Assembly: GCF_000682695.1 (NCBI RefSeq)
Contig: NZ_AWFG01000020.1
Coordinates: forward strand, 1-54,319
Source: Hyphomonas chukchiensis
GTDB lineage: Bacteria; Pseudomonadota; Alphaproteobacteria; Caulobacterales; Hyphomonadaceae
DNA length: 54,319 nt
Reading direction: 5' to 3'
The stretch's first letter is position 1. The number at the start of each line of letters is the position of its first letter. Below are positions 34,347 through 43,963 of the stretch, in pieces. Below the pieces are notes generated by a model. The model was not told the origin of the DNA and made no database searches. It saw only the letters and a list, made by a program, of their open reading frames with translations. The translations under genes and the position numbers were made by a program.

Positions 34347-35585
34347 CTAGAGAATTACTTGGTCGGACAATAACTGGCGCGCAATTGTGCGGCGCTGAAT
34401 TTCGCCTGTCCCATCGGGAATTCGAACCTGCCGCGCGAGCCGGTAGCCTTCCTCAAGACGGAGCTCGTTTGTCAGGCCCATCCCGCCATGTATCTGAATG
34501 CTCTTGTCGATGACTCGTCCGACCATCTCGGTGCAAAAGGCTTTGACCATACTTGTTTTGGCTACTGCGTTGTCGCCCGCGTCTATGCTGGCTGCGCAGT
34601 CGTGAAGCATTGATTTCGCCGCATAGATATCCATGAGACTGTCTGCAAGCATGAATTGAATCGCCTGATGTTCCGAGATAGGGACACCGAATGTCTTCCG
34701 GATCCTGGAATACTCCGTGGCCATGTCCAGAGCCCAGCGCGCCAGGCCTAAACATAATGCTGACAATCCGAGACGTCCTGCGCTCACGCCACTAATGGCG
34801 ACTGCCAGGCCACGGTCGACTGGGCCCAGCCGATGATCATCACGGACCCGAACATTGTCGAGGACGACGATGCCGGTTTCGCCCCCGAGATGTCCCATTA
34901 CTCTGGTGATACCCGGAACCGAAAAGCCGTCCGCCCGTGTGTCTACGAAAAATCCCGTAATACCGCCTCTGCGCTGCGCCACTTTTTCAGGATCGGTCAC
35001 CGCGAACACCATCGCGTAATCCGCATACGGCGAATTTGTTATCCACTGCTTGGTGCCATTTATAATCCAGCCATCTCCATCTCTCACAGCGCGTGTCTTC
35101 ATTGCCATCACATCCGAGCCCGCATCCGGTTCGCTCAAAGCAAAGCAAAGGGTTTTGTCCCCACTCGACACGCCCTCGCGATACTGCTCGAACACTTCGG
35201 GTGCCAGCTGGCAAAGAACGGGGGAAAGCCCATTGGTAAAGGGAGACGGTATGACCACATGCTGGATCAAAGTCCTGTTTGGTCCATACTTGCGATATAA
35301 TACTTCTTGTATATGCGCATAGGCGCACGCTCCCATCTCGGAGCCGCCCAGTTTTTCAGAACCAAAGAGTGTATAGAATCCAAGCTCGGCAGAGCGCATT
35401 CTGACTTGTCGCCTGAGGGACAATATTTCGGGAACATAACGTCCGTCCGAATCGAACATTGAACGATCATCCCGCAGTAGCGCGTGATGCTTCTCCTCAA
35501 GCGAAACGACGTCCCGGTCGATAAAGCGAATGATGGAATCCGCAATCGCGACGTGATCTGGATCTATTTTCACATCAACTCCCAA
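34347..35585 (-). CDS. Acyl-CoA dehydrogenase with Asp in the catalytic-base position
   Basis: 412 aa. ALSEPDAGSDV (FAD loop), NGTKQWITN, IQIHGGMGLTNELRLEEGYR, and a C-terminal IPDGTGEIQ. The usual Glu (YEGTxEIQ) is Asp391, and the alternative helix-G Glu seen in isovaleryl/long-chain enzymes is also not present (SGVSAGRLGLS). It may work with Asp, be an inactive partner subunit of a heteromer as in steroid FadE pairs, or act on a hydroxylated acyl chain. The start overlaps the DUF35 stop by 11 bases. An FAD flavoenzyme of the cytosol coupled to ETF. Confidence 0.93.
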   Translation of the reverse strand: MGVDVKIDPDHVAIADSIIRFIDRDVVSLEEKHHALLRDDRSMFDSDGRYVPEILSLRRQVRMRSAELGFYTLFGSEKLGGSEMGACAYAHIQEVLYRKYGPNRTLIQHVVIPSPFTNGLSPVLCQLAPEVFEQYREGVSSGDKTLCFALSEPDAGSDVMAMKTRAVRDGDGWIINGTKQWITNSPYADYAMVFAVTDPEKVAQRRGGITGFFVDTRADGFSVPGITRVMGHLGGETGIVVLDNVRVRDDHRLGPVDRGLAVAISGVSAGRLGLSALCLGLARWALDMATEYSRIRKTFGVPISEHQAIQFMLADSLMDIYAAKSMLHDCAASIDAGDNAVAKTSMVKAFCTEMVGRVIDKSIQIHGGMGLTNELRLEEGYRLARQVRIPDGTGEIQRRTIARQLLSDQVIL

Positions 35586-35991
35586 TCAATTTGAATTTTG
35601 GCAGAGTCACATCTTCTGTAACGTGCTCAAAGATGACCCCTACACGCTGCCCGATCGCCAGAATGTCCACATTTTCAATGACGATATTTGTCATCATCCG
35701 AACCCCTTCATCGAGCTCCACGATCGCAACGGCATATGGGGCATCAGCAGAAAAGGCAGGGCCGGCTCCGCGGCGCGCTATCGTGAACGAATAGATTGTC
35801 CCAAGTCCGGACGCTTCGGACCATTTCAGTTCGCAGGAGTGGCAGTGTGGGCAGAGTATCCTGGGATAGAAGTGATGCCGGGAGCACGCCAGACATCGCT
35901 TCAATATTAGCTTTTCCCTCTTGAGAGCCGCCCAGTATGGGCGGCTCTCTTCGTCTATATGTGGGACGGGTTTGTCATACTGGCTTTGCAT
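35575..35991 (-). CDS. DUF35 (Zn-ribbon plus OB-fold) partner protein, second copy
   Basis: 138 aa. Zinc ribbon C33-x2-C36, C47-x2-C50, then OB-fold (GTIYSFTIARRGAGPAF, APYAVAIVELDEGVRMMTNIV). Same architecture as the copy at 24069-24479. The ATG is only 7 bases after the receptor stop; the AGG of its ribosome site lies inside the last receptor codons, so it is translationally coupled to the TonB receptor. Predicted partner of the thiolase-fold aldolase at 33098. Confidence 0.93.
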   Translation of the reverse strand: MQSQYDKPVPHIDEESRPYWAALKREKLILKRCLACSRHHFYPRILCPHCHSCELKWSEASGLGTIYSFTIARRGAGPAFSADAPYAVAIVELDEGVRMMTNIVIENVDILAIGQRVGVIFEHVTEDVTLPKFKLIGS

Positions 35992-35998
35992 CGCTTGC

Positions 35999-38819
35999 TT
36001 AAAACCTCAGTTTCAAGCCAACCGTGAAATACCTGCCAACAACATCATAGAGGCCGGGATTTGTGGAACGGTACACACCGTAAGGAGAGAACGGCACAAT
36101 GGGAGGGTCTTTATCGAAGAGATTATTGACGGTCCCGAACAATTCCGCTTTTCCGATTCCTGCATCGAAGGCGTACTTCGCTGTTATGTCAGTATAGAAG
36201 ACTGGATCGACTTTATCGTCAGCCAACGAATTGGGCGGAAGAGTATTGTCATAACTTCCCGAACCGATGAAGCGCTCCTGGAGGTAAAAATCCCAAGCCC
36301 CCTGGCTGTAGTTGAGAAGAAGGCTTCCGGACCAATGAGGCGTCCCACTGGCTCCGATATCTCCCGCCCGGTCCACGGATGGCGCACCTGGCACTGTCGT
36401 CTCAAGCGTATCCAGATAACTTACCAAGCCGGTAGCGCCAAACTTGCCTGATCCAAGATCACCAGCATAATTCAGCTCCAAGTCTACACCACTTGCCTTG
36501 AGACCCGCCAAATTGAGATAGGGGGTATCGATAATAATCAAGCCTGACGAATTGGTGGTGATCTGAGCACATGCGAGCTGCGAACCATTGTCGCACTGGT
36601 CAACCGTCTGCTGATTCGAAAGTTGCTGGATGGCACCCTCAATATCAATGCTGTAGTAGTCTACCGTCGCACCAAAACCCTGCAACCAGGCAGGTTGATA
36701 GGCCAACCCATAGGTGACGGTGTCCGCAATTTCGGGATTTAGGTCAGGATTGCCCCTCCGCTGCCCCAATGCACTCGACGTACCTCCATTGATACGAACG
36801 ACCGCCAGAGCATTCTGCACCCCCGTGAACAGTTCCTGAATATTGGCAGCCCTGATGTCCCGGGACCGTGTGGCGCGGAGCCGCAAGTCGTCGAACGGCT
36901 CATAACTAATTCCCGCCTTCCACGTCGTGACATCCCCGACCGTGCTATATTCAATAATACGCACTGCGCCATTGAGCGACAGGGATTTCATCAAGGTCTT
37001 GTCGATCACCAGAGGCGCATCGGCCTCGACGAAGAATTCCTTGACATCATAAGTCCCCCGCAGTGGCTGAGGATTCGACAGCTGGAAGCCGCCAGGCACG
37101 CCGCTCGTCAATCGGTTGATTGCCCCCCCGAAGGCCGTCATCAGTGTCTATTCGTGCCGAGATCGGGTCTCCCGTCTGAGTCGCCGTTTCTTTCCGATAT
37201 TCGATCCCCGTGGCGATATTCACGTCGCCGGCCGGAAGTGTGAAAGGAGAACCTCGGAGCGTCAGCGAAACGATCTGTTGCTCAAGGGTGAGATCTTTGA
37301 CCGCAGCACCTGTTGTGTAATCAATCGACGCTTGGGATGGAGATCCCTCGCCAAACAGGTTCATCGGCACGCAGCCGGGATCAAAGCCGGCCAGTGTTGA
37401 ACGGCAGACTATTTCACCCGTTACCGGATCCAGGACTGCATCTGCGGCAGCAATGGCATTGCGCGTAATGGCATTGCCATTAGTTCGCGCGACCAGATTG
37501 TTTTCGGCGCCCATTGCATAGCCGCCCAACTCCCAATCCCCACCCAGGTCCCAATCGAACCCGCCCATAACGCGCCAAGTCTGGCTGGTGTTCTCCGAAA
37601 TCATGAAGCCCCAGTCCTGATTCGCGCGTGATAGGCGGAACGATTCAATACCGGCCGTAGCCATATCCGCCTTGACCGCATCTGAGAGAAACGCGTTGTC
37701 ATTAAAGATCGTATACGACGTACCACCAAAATAGTTTGGGTACTGAAGATCATATCCGGTTACGACTTCCGCTACAGTGCCTTCGGCATAAAGGGTCACG
37801 CCTCCCGTATTGTACTCACCTCGCGCAAACGCGACTTTTCGCTCAACTCCAGCTGAAATATCGTAGGGAAGCCTGTTGCCGTCCCCTCCGACCTGATAGA
37901 TTGAGCTGCGGTTGGTCCCGGGGTCGTACGGCGCAGTCGCTCCACCGGGCAGGAACATTGTTCCAGCGAGGGGACCGGACAGAATGGCGCCCCCATTGGA
38001 CATCTGAAGATTATACGGTGCCGCGATGACTCTCGAAGGCGGCGGAGAATCATTGGCCGCAAGCGCCCACCCAGCATTCCAGTCGCGCGCATCCCAGTTT
38101 GTGCCATCCTGATTGAAGGCCTCAAGACTGAAGAGAATATGCCCACTCCCGTTGGCAAACTCCTGCCCTCCGGTCAACGTAGCCTTGTAGAGACCCGAAT
38201 CATCTTCTCCGGAAATACCCCCTTCCCCTTCGAACTTCAAGCCAGTATAGTCCGTGTCCAGAATGTAATTCACAACACCAGATACTGCGTCGGATCCGTA
38301 GGCTGCGGATGCCCCGCCGGTGACAATTTCGACCCGCTTTACAAGCCCCTCAGGAAACAGATTGACGTCCGGAACACCGCCTTCACTAGATGAGACAAAG
38401 CGTCGCCCATCAAGCAAGACCAGTGTACGCTCCTTTCCGATTCCTCTCAGGTTAAGGAAAGTGGCCCCATTGTCCCGGGCCGACGACTGCGTTCCGTTGG
38501 ATGCGCGAGAGGATCCCTTGAACACCGGGAGCTGGAGAAGAGCCTCACTGAGAAGGCCGGGAGACGCTGCCTGCAATTGCTCTGCACTGCGCATCGTCAC
38601 CGGAACGGGCGTCTCCAGGCCCGAACGCAGGCGGCTACCGGTTACGATGACCTTGTCCAGTTCCCGACTGGCATTTTCACCATCATCGGTACTGGTTCCG
38701 ATCTGCTCTGCCGTCACTTCCCCCGCGATATCAGTCTCTTGCGCGCTCGCCGCACCGACCATGGTCAATACAGCGGCTCCGCAGCCAAGCCAAAACTTAT
38801 ACGAAATTCCTCGCCTCAT
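35999..38819 (-). pseudogene. TonB-dependent outer-membrane receptor, frameshifted at a G7 tract
   Basis: Two frames make one receptor. The N-terminal part (start 38819, signal peptide ending ASAQ, TonB-box-like LDKVIVTGSRL, plug with LNLRGIGKERTLVLLDGRR and GGASAAYGSDAVSGVVN) is read to about 37130. The C-terminal beta-barrel continues in another frame from about 37141 (YDVKEFFVEADAPL, WKAGISYEPFDDLRLRATRSRDIRAANIQELF) and ends in a terminal Phe, as outer-membrane barrels do. Combined length is about 940 aa, normal for sphingomonad receptors. The switch falls at seven G (C7 on plus, 37123-37129); loss of one G or gain of two would restore the frame. It could be decay, phase variation or a sequencing slip. 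AGGGAGG ahead of the start. It heads the aldolase operon. Confidence 0.85.
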
Positions 38820-39613
38820 GTCTTTTCGACCTCCCTTGGCACGATGGTGGACTATTCCACTCTTCGTTTTTTTTCAGGCACACACCTCCTGAAACTACTT
38901 TTACTATATTAGAAATACTTTTCTGGCAATTGGAATGTGTTTCTATTCATAGCATATCGGCCATACTGGAGGCTAATAGCGTCGAGCAATTTTATCAACC
39001 TTTTTGTAGGACATTTTTTATCTCCAAATGCAGGTGAGGACATTTGTCGGCTCAGACTATTTATTCTGACACGAGACTTGCGAGAGAATTGCTTGCGCAG
39101 CAGCGAAACCAGCGATATCGGATAGCCGGACATTTCCCTGCTCCAACGATTGGATATGAGTGGGATTTTCGTATTTCAGACAATCATTCCATGTCTTTCG
39201 GGATTGCTTCCTGAAACTCACTTGGCGAATTCGGATTCTTGACCGAGCCTATCGGCTGATCTCGAGATCGCGTCATTGCCAGTCTGAGGTTTGAAAGCGG
39301 CCGTATGGACCATTCCGTCATGATACGGTTGAAGATATTCTGGACACTGCCTATGGCCAGACCGTTCGGCTGCATCACTGGGTTCAAACACACTCTGGCT
39401 GTTTGCATGCCTGGACTGCAGTTTTGAGTTGAATTGTGCCATTCGAGGCGGCCGTGACCGATTTGTTCGTCGCCATGCTCCGGAGGAATGATGCAGTCCC
39501 AATGAATAGCCCTGCCATCGTCGGAAAGGATGACTTGTAACCAGCGTCTTGATGGCTCTCTCGCGAGCCCATGATGATTAGTATCGCCCTTCAGCCGATC
39601 CACGGATTGTAGC
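38820..39613. promoter_or_regulatory. Large gap upstream of the TonB receptor, with a TGTAGGACA site
   Basis: About 790 bases, AT-richer than the flanks near 38890-39060. TGTAGGACA at 39005-39013 (core TGT-AGG-ACA) is the complement of the site upstream of the zinc dehydrogenase and of the indolepyruvate oxidoreductase. It is about 190 bases before the receptor start. A 139-codon minus ORF (39184-39603) has no recognisable domains and is not called. No terminator for the lyase gene is obvious. Confidence 0.45.
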
Positions 39614-40579
39614 TCAAGAATTCATGCCCGAGCGCGCCCTATATGGATTTAGTGATCCTCCCGTTTTTATCGAACCAGGGAGCGGATGCCCGACAATTTC
39701 TTCTGCTAGCAAGGCTGCCTCTACCAGCTTCTCCAGATCCACACCCGTTTCGATGCCGGCTTCTTCACACAGGAATACAAGATCCTCCGTGCAGATATTC
39801 CCGGCCGCTCCCTTATGCTCGGCGAAGGGGCATCCACCCAGTCCGGCAACGGCGGCGTCAAATCTGTCGATGCCCAATTCCAGTCCGGCCCAGGCATTCG
39901 CCAGGGCCATACCACGCGTATCGTGGAGATGAAGGCATAGTTGCAAGTCCGGATACCGGCTTCGTACTGCACCCACGACCCTGCGGATCGATGACGGCGT
40001 GGCCCACGCCATCGTGTCCGCCAATGTGATATAGTCCAATGTAACGTTAGCCTCCTGGCTCAACCTCAGAAGGTCTCCGATCATCTCGACCACGTTCTTG
40101 GGATCAATATCCCCCGCAAAGTTGCACCCAAACGCGGCCATGAGCGCACCCATCCGTACACGAATTCCCATGTCACGATAGGTGCGAAGGATCTCCCGTT
40201 GCTTTTCATAGTTTTCAGTAATGGTCCGGTTTTGGTTACGCCGTAAAAATTCGCCAGAAAGACACAGCGATATATGTCCATGGATGTCCAGTTTTCCCGT
40301 TGAAACAGCGCGTCGCAAGCCGGTTTCATTCAGCCACAGCGCAGTGTATTCTACGCCCGGTACACGTTCGAAACCCGCCACAACCTGTTCCGCGTCCGCC
40401 ATGCCCGGAACGTTCTTCGCCGGCACGAAGGAAACCGTTTGAATTTGACGCAATCCGGTGGTCGAAAGCGCATCAATCAGGCGAATTTTGTCTTCTGTGA
40501 GTATAGGTCCCCTCTCAAACTGAAATCCTTCACGGGGGCCTTCCTCCACGATAAATACCTTTTGGGGACGGTCTGACAT
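39614..40579 (-). CDS. HMG-CoA lyase-like (HMGL/DRE-TIM family) protein
   Basis: 321 aa. HMGL-like TIM barrel with HLHDTRGMAL (metal His pair), GLGGCPFA (catalytic Cys about 265) and GNICTEDL. HMG-CoA lyase yields acetyl-CoA and acetoacetate. In the N-terminal signature the expected GPRDG reads EEGPREGFQ: Arg16 is kept but the metal/catalytic Asp is Glu17, so true HMG-CoA lyase activity is not assured; it may act on another 3-hydroxy-3-methyl acyl-CoA. Last gene of the CaiB-hydratase-ACAD-PrpD operon, 19 bases after PrpD. Confidence 0.88.
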   Translation of the reverse strand: MSDRPQKVFIVEEGPREGFQFERGPILTEDKIRLIDALSTTGLRQIQTVSFVPAKNVPGMADAEQVVAGFERVPGVEYTALWLNETGLRRAVSTGKLDIHGHISLCLSGEFLRRNQNRTITENYEKQREILRTYRDMGIRVRMGALMAAFGCNFAGDIDPKNVVEMIGDLLRLSQEANVTLDYITLADTMAWATPSSIRRVVGAVRSRYPDLQLCLHLHDTRGMALANAWAGLELGIDRFDAAVAGLGGCPFAEHKGAAGNICTEDLVFLCEEAGIETGVDLEKLVEAALLAEEIVGHPLPGSIKTGGSLNPYRARSGMNS

Positions 40580-40598
40580 TATCTGAATCTCATTTTTT

Positions 40599-41942
40599 CT
40601 AGTTTGTTAGATCTGTCGTCGCTCTCAAATTCTCGAGATTCTGTAGCTTGCCCAGCAACGCATCCGGATCGATCCAATCGACACCCTGTGCACACATGTG
40701 GAATTTTTGACTGAGTTCTTCATCCGACAATGGAAGTTGCGCATTTCCCCGGGCAAAACGGATCTCCCCGCTATCGAATTCCCGTCCGTCATGCATCACG
40801 ACTATTACCCTTTCTGTAAGGGCCAGTCCCAATTCGTTCGGGGAATGGGTGTCGATTGTCTCAATTTCGACTTTCTCAATCAATCCCTGGACATCTGCCC
40901 GGCCGACATATGAGTCGGTCATCTGTTCAAAACCGATGTGTCCGGCTGTGATTGCGGCAGCTGCGGCAAACTCAATACTGAACGCGGCTTCGAGCGCCGT
41001 TTTTGGACGATGATTGCGTAGCAACGCCGCCTGTGTAGGGCTGAAGATTACGCGAACTTGGCCGATGTCATCGCTGGCAATCGCATTGGCTCGGGTGAGT
41101 TCGATCAATCCGTCAATGGCCCTGTGGGTTGCATAGCAGATAGGATATTTCTTGATCGAAAGCCCGAGTTCCGAGATCCAAAGCCGCTCCTGCGGTCGAA
41201 TGCGGGAATTTCGATCCGTGTTTCCACGGGGCGAGATCGCCGCCAGCAAGCCTGCGTAATGTTCGAGAGCATCTTCCGATCCCGTCATGCCGGCACCGGC
41301 GAGCCTTGCTGCATACACACCGCGAGATGCGGCCATCCCGACCTGAAGGGGCTTGGCCATGGAGCCAAAATTTGCCGCAAGGCCGCTGGAAAAGCTTGCA
41401 GCAATTGCAAGGGCATTACGTGCCGTCACGGCATCGAATCCATGCAAGCTTGCCACCGCCGCTGCCGCCCCGATTGTTCCAAATATCGACGTAGGATGCC
41501 AACCTTTCGCATGCAGGGGGTCGGATTCTCTCCAACAAAGCTCAGCCCAAACCTGATATCCTGAAACATAAGCTGCAACCGCCTCGGCCCCGGATCGCCC
41601 AAGCCTGTCGGCTTCGGCAAGAACTGCAGGCACCAGGACCGCACTTGGATGCCCCAGTAGCGCAACATCATCAAAATCCAGGGCGTGAGCTGAAGCTGAA
41701 TTGATCATGACGGCACTTTGCACATCTGCGCTGGCCAGACCCATGAGGACCGAAGAACCACCCCTCTCCAGTCGTCCATGAAGCTCACAGAGTGTGAGAA
41801 CGACTTTTTCGTTCCGTCCAGAAAGCATCGTAGCAATCGCGTCGATAAATCCCCGCTTCGCGATCGCGATTGCATCCAAAGGAAGAACAAATTTTCGACT
41901 TTCCGCGACCAGCTCAGCCAAATCCTGAGTTAGCCCGGACAT
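40599..41942 (-). CDS. MmgE/PrpD family protein
   Basis: 447 aa, all-helical/alpha-beta MmgE/PrpD fold; family members are 2-methylcitrate dehydratase, cis-aconitate decarboxylase and relatives. Typical segments: SASAHALDFDD near residue 85, GWHPTSIFGTIGAAAAVA, IKKYPICYATHRAIDGLI. ATG at 41942 overlaps the ACAD stop (TGATG); the TTG at 41945 is less likely. The exact reaction is unknown; in this CoA-linked operon a dehydratase, isomerase or decarboxylase of a small branched diacid is plausible. Confidence 0.9.
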   Translation of the reverse strand: MSGLTQDLAELVAESRKFVLPLDAIAIAKRGFIDAIATMLSGRNEKVVLTLCELHGRLERGGSSVLMGLASADVQSAVMINSASAHALDFDDVALLGHPSAVLVPAVLAEADRLGRSGAEAVAAYVSGYQVWAELCWRESDPLHAKGWHPTSIFGTIGAAAAVASLHGFDAVTARNALAIAASFSSGLAANFGSMAKPLQVGMAASRGVYAARLAGAGMTGSEDALEHYAGLLAAISPRGNTDRNSRIRPQERLWISELGLSIKKYPICYATHRAIDGLIELTRANAIASDDIGQVRVIFSPTQAALLRNHRPKTALEAAFSIEFAAAAAITAGHIGFEQMTDSYVGRADVQGLIEKVEIETIDTHSPNELGLALTERVIVVMHDGREFDSGEIRFARGNAQLPLSDEELSQKFHMCAQGVDWIDPDALLGKLQNLENLRATTDLTN

Positions 41943-43132
41943 CAATACGACCTCGGCAATTTCAAGACGTGCTCGGCAATGTATGCCAATACCAGATTAT
42001 GAGAAACGGGTGCGATACGTCCCAATCGCGCTTCGCGCCAGCGACGCTCGACGTGGAATTCTTTGGCCGCCGCAAAGCCGCCATGGGTCTGGAAACATGC
42101 CTCGGCAGCCTGCCAGTTCGCCTCGGCTGAAAACAACCTGGCCAGATTCGCATCTTCGCCGGTTTCCTTGCCCACATCATACAGAGCAACTGCCTTGCGG
42201 GTCAGCATGTCCGCTGCCACGACATTTGCGTAGGCTTCGGCGATGGGAAATTGAATCCCCTGATTTTGGCCGATTGGCCGGTCAAACACGATACGTTCCT
42301 TGGCATATTTGACAGCAGTCTCGATAAACCAGCGGCCGGATCCGATGTGCACATGAGAGGCCAGGATTCGCTCAGAGTTCATGCCGCTCAGTATATACTT
42401 GAAACCTTTTCCTTCTTCCCCGATGAGGCTGTCAGCTGGTATTCGCAGATTATCGAAAAAGACTTCGTTTGTTTGGTGATTGATGAAGGCATCGAGGGGC
42501 TGAATTGTCATTCCGTTTCCAACAGCTGCTCGCATATCGACAAGGAAGACCGAAAGCCCATCGGTTTTTTTTGCGACTTCACTCCTGGGCGTGGTCCTGG
42601 CAAGCAAAAGCATCAGGTCAGATTGGCGCGCTCTCGACGTCCATATCTTTTGCCCATTTATGACGTAGCTGTCGCCGTCCCTAACAGCGCTGGTTCGCAG
42701 ACTGGTGGTATCGCTCCCGCTCGTCGGCTCCGTCACTCCGAATGCTTGGAGACGTATATTCCCCTTGGCGATCTCGGGCAGGTATTTCTGCTTTTGCTCA
42801 GCACTCCCGTGACGCAGAACAGTACCCATAGTATACATCTGGGCAAAGATCATTCCTGCGTTGCCTCCGCAGGCCATGATCTCCTCGAGGACAACGCCCG
42901 CAGCACGAAATGGAAGCCCTGCCCCTCCATATTCTTCGGGGATCAGGGCAGACAGCCACCCGGCCTCGGTCAGCGCATCCACGAAGGCTTGAGGGTAGGC
43001 TTCCGCCTTCTCCACCTTGAGCCAGTAATCCAGAGGAAACTTTGTGCACAACGAACGAATTGCTTCGCGGATCTCCCGATAATCCTCACCGGAAGTAATT
43101 GTAAGTTCTATTGGTTCTCGATGCCCCAACAA
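41942..43132 (-). CDS. Acyl-CoA dehydrogenase
   Basis: 396 aa. FGVTEPTSGSDT, NGQKIWTSRA, and the variant C terminus with RIAPVSHNLVL in place of YEGTxE. The catalytic Glu is more likely in the helix-G GMNSERILAS segment, as in isovaleryl/long-chain types, and the LPRSY tail is common in that group. Only a TTG (43132) fits the reading frame start, with GGGAG about 10 bases upstream. Stop overlaps PrpD start. It dehydrogenates a branched or short acyl-CoA made by the adjacent CoA-transferase, passing electrons to ETF (inference). Confidence 0.94.
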   Translation of the reverse strand: MLGHREPIELTITSGEDYREIREAIRSLCTKFPLDYWLKVEKAEAYPQAFVDALTEAGWLSALIPEEYGGAGLPFRAAGVVLEEIMACGGNAGMIFAQMYTMGTVLRHGSAEQKQKYLPEIAKGNIRLQAFGVTEPTSGSDTTSLRTSAVRDGDSYVINGQKIWTSRARQSDLMLLLARTTPRSEVAKKTDGLSVFLVDMRAAVGNGMTIQPLDAFINHQTNEVFFDNLRIPADSLIGEEGKGFKYILSGMNSERILASHVHIGSGRWFIETAVKYAKERIVFDRPIGQNQGIQFPIAEAYANVVAADMLTRKAVALYDVGKETGEDANLARLFSAEANWQAAEACFQTHGGFAAAKEFHVERRWREARLGRIAPVSHNLVLAYIAEHVLKLPRSY

Positions 43133-43158
43133 TTGATCATCTCCCTATATATATATTT

Positions 43159-43953
43159 TCAACGGCCTTTGAATTCGGGAACCCGCTTTTCGTTAAAAGC
43201 AGCTATCCCTTCACGTCGGTCCTGTGTATCCAGCAGCCTGTAATATGCTTCCAACTCATATCGATAGCCGGTCGCCAGATCAGTCTGCAGGCCAAAATGG
43301 ATTGATTTACGCGCCTGTCTCACTGAGAGCGGAGCGCATTCTGCAATTTTCTTTGCCGTCGCAAGCGCCTCACTGATCAACTCAGTCTGAGGGCATAACC
43401 GGTTTATCATTCCCCAACGGCACGCCTCTTCTGCGCTGAACGGAACGGCAGCCAAAATCAGTTCTTTTGCCCTGCGCTCACCAACAGCTCTGGGCAGGTT
43501 CTGCGTGCCCATACCTCCCGGCATAATTCCGATCTTGCATTCTGTCAGGGCAAACCGCGCATCTTCCGAAGCATAAATAAAGTCACAACTCAGGGCGGTC
43601 TCAAGACCTCCCGCATAGCATATCCCGTTTACCGCTGCTATCCAGGGTATTTTGCTCTCTATACGCATCATCAACATTCGCTCCCCAATCTCGTGCTGGA
43701 GCGTCCAGTCCTCGATACTCTGGGTATTTCTGTCCTTGAGATCTCCACCCGCTGAAAATGCGCGGCCGGCGCCAGTCAAAACAACGCATCGGACCCAGTC
43801 GGGATCGAATTGCAGACGAGTCAGAAGGTCATTCTGCTCACGCGTCATAGTCATATCAATGGCATTTAGCCTGTCAGGCCGATTCATGGTGACCAGCATT
43901 ACGTGGGAACCGATTCGCTCCACCCGCAGTGTCTCATAGTCGGGAATATCCAT
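43159..43953 (-). CDS. Enoyl-CoA hydratase/isomerase family protein
   Basis: 264 aa crotonase. Both oxyanion segments (SAGGDLKDR, NGICYAGGLE) and both catalytic Glu positions (GGLETAL and LTECKIGIMPGGMGTQNL) are present, so hydratase activity is likely. ATG at 43953 has GAGGGAGGGGG directly upstream; the 34-codon extension into the CaiB gene is rejected. Ten bases after the CaiB stop and 26 before the ACAD start. Confidence 0.93.
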   Translation of the reverse strand: MDIPDYETLRVERIGSHVMLVTMNRPDRLNAIDMTMTREQNDLLTRLQFDPDWVRCVVLTGAGRAFSAGGDLKDRNTQSIEDWTLQHEIGERMLMMRIESKIPWIAAVNGICYAGGLETALSCDFIYASEDARFALTECKIGIMPGGMGTQNLPRAVGERRAKELILAAVPFSAEEACRWGMINRLCPQTELISEALATAKKIAECAPLSVRQARKSIHFGLQTDLATGYRYELEAYYRLLDTQDRREGIAAFNEKRVPEFKGR

Positions 43954-43963
43954 GCCCCCTCCC

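Noticed and set aside
39184..39603. 139-codon minus-strand ORF before the TonB receptor
   Set aside because: No domain, no clear ribosome site, low-quality composition; kept as intergenic.
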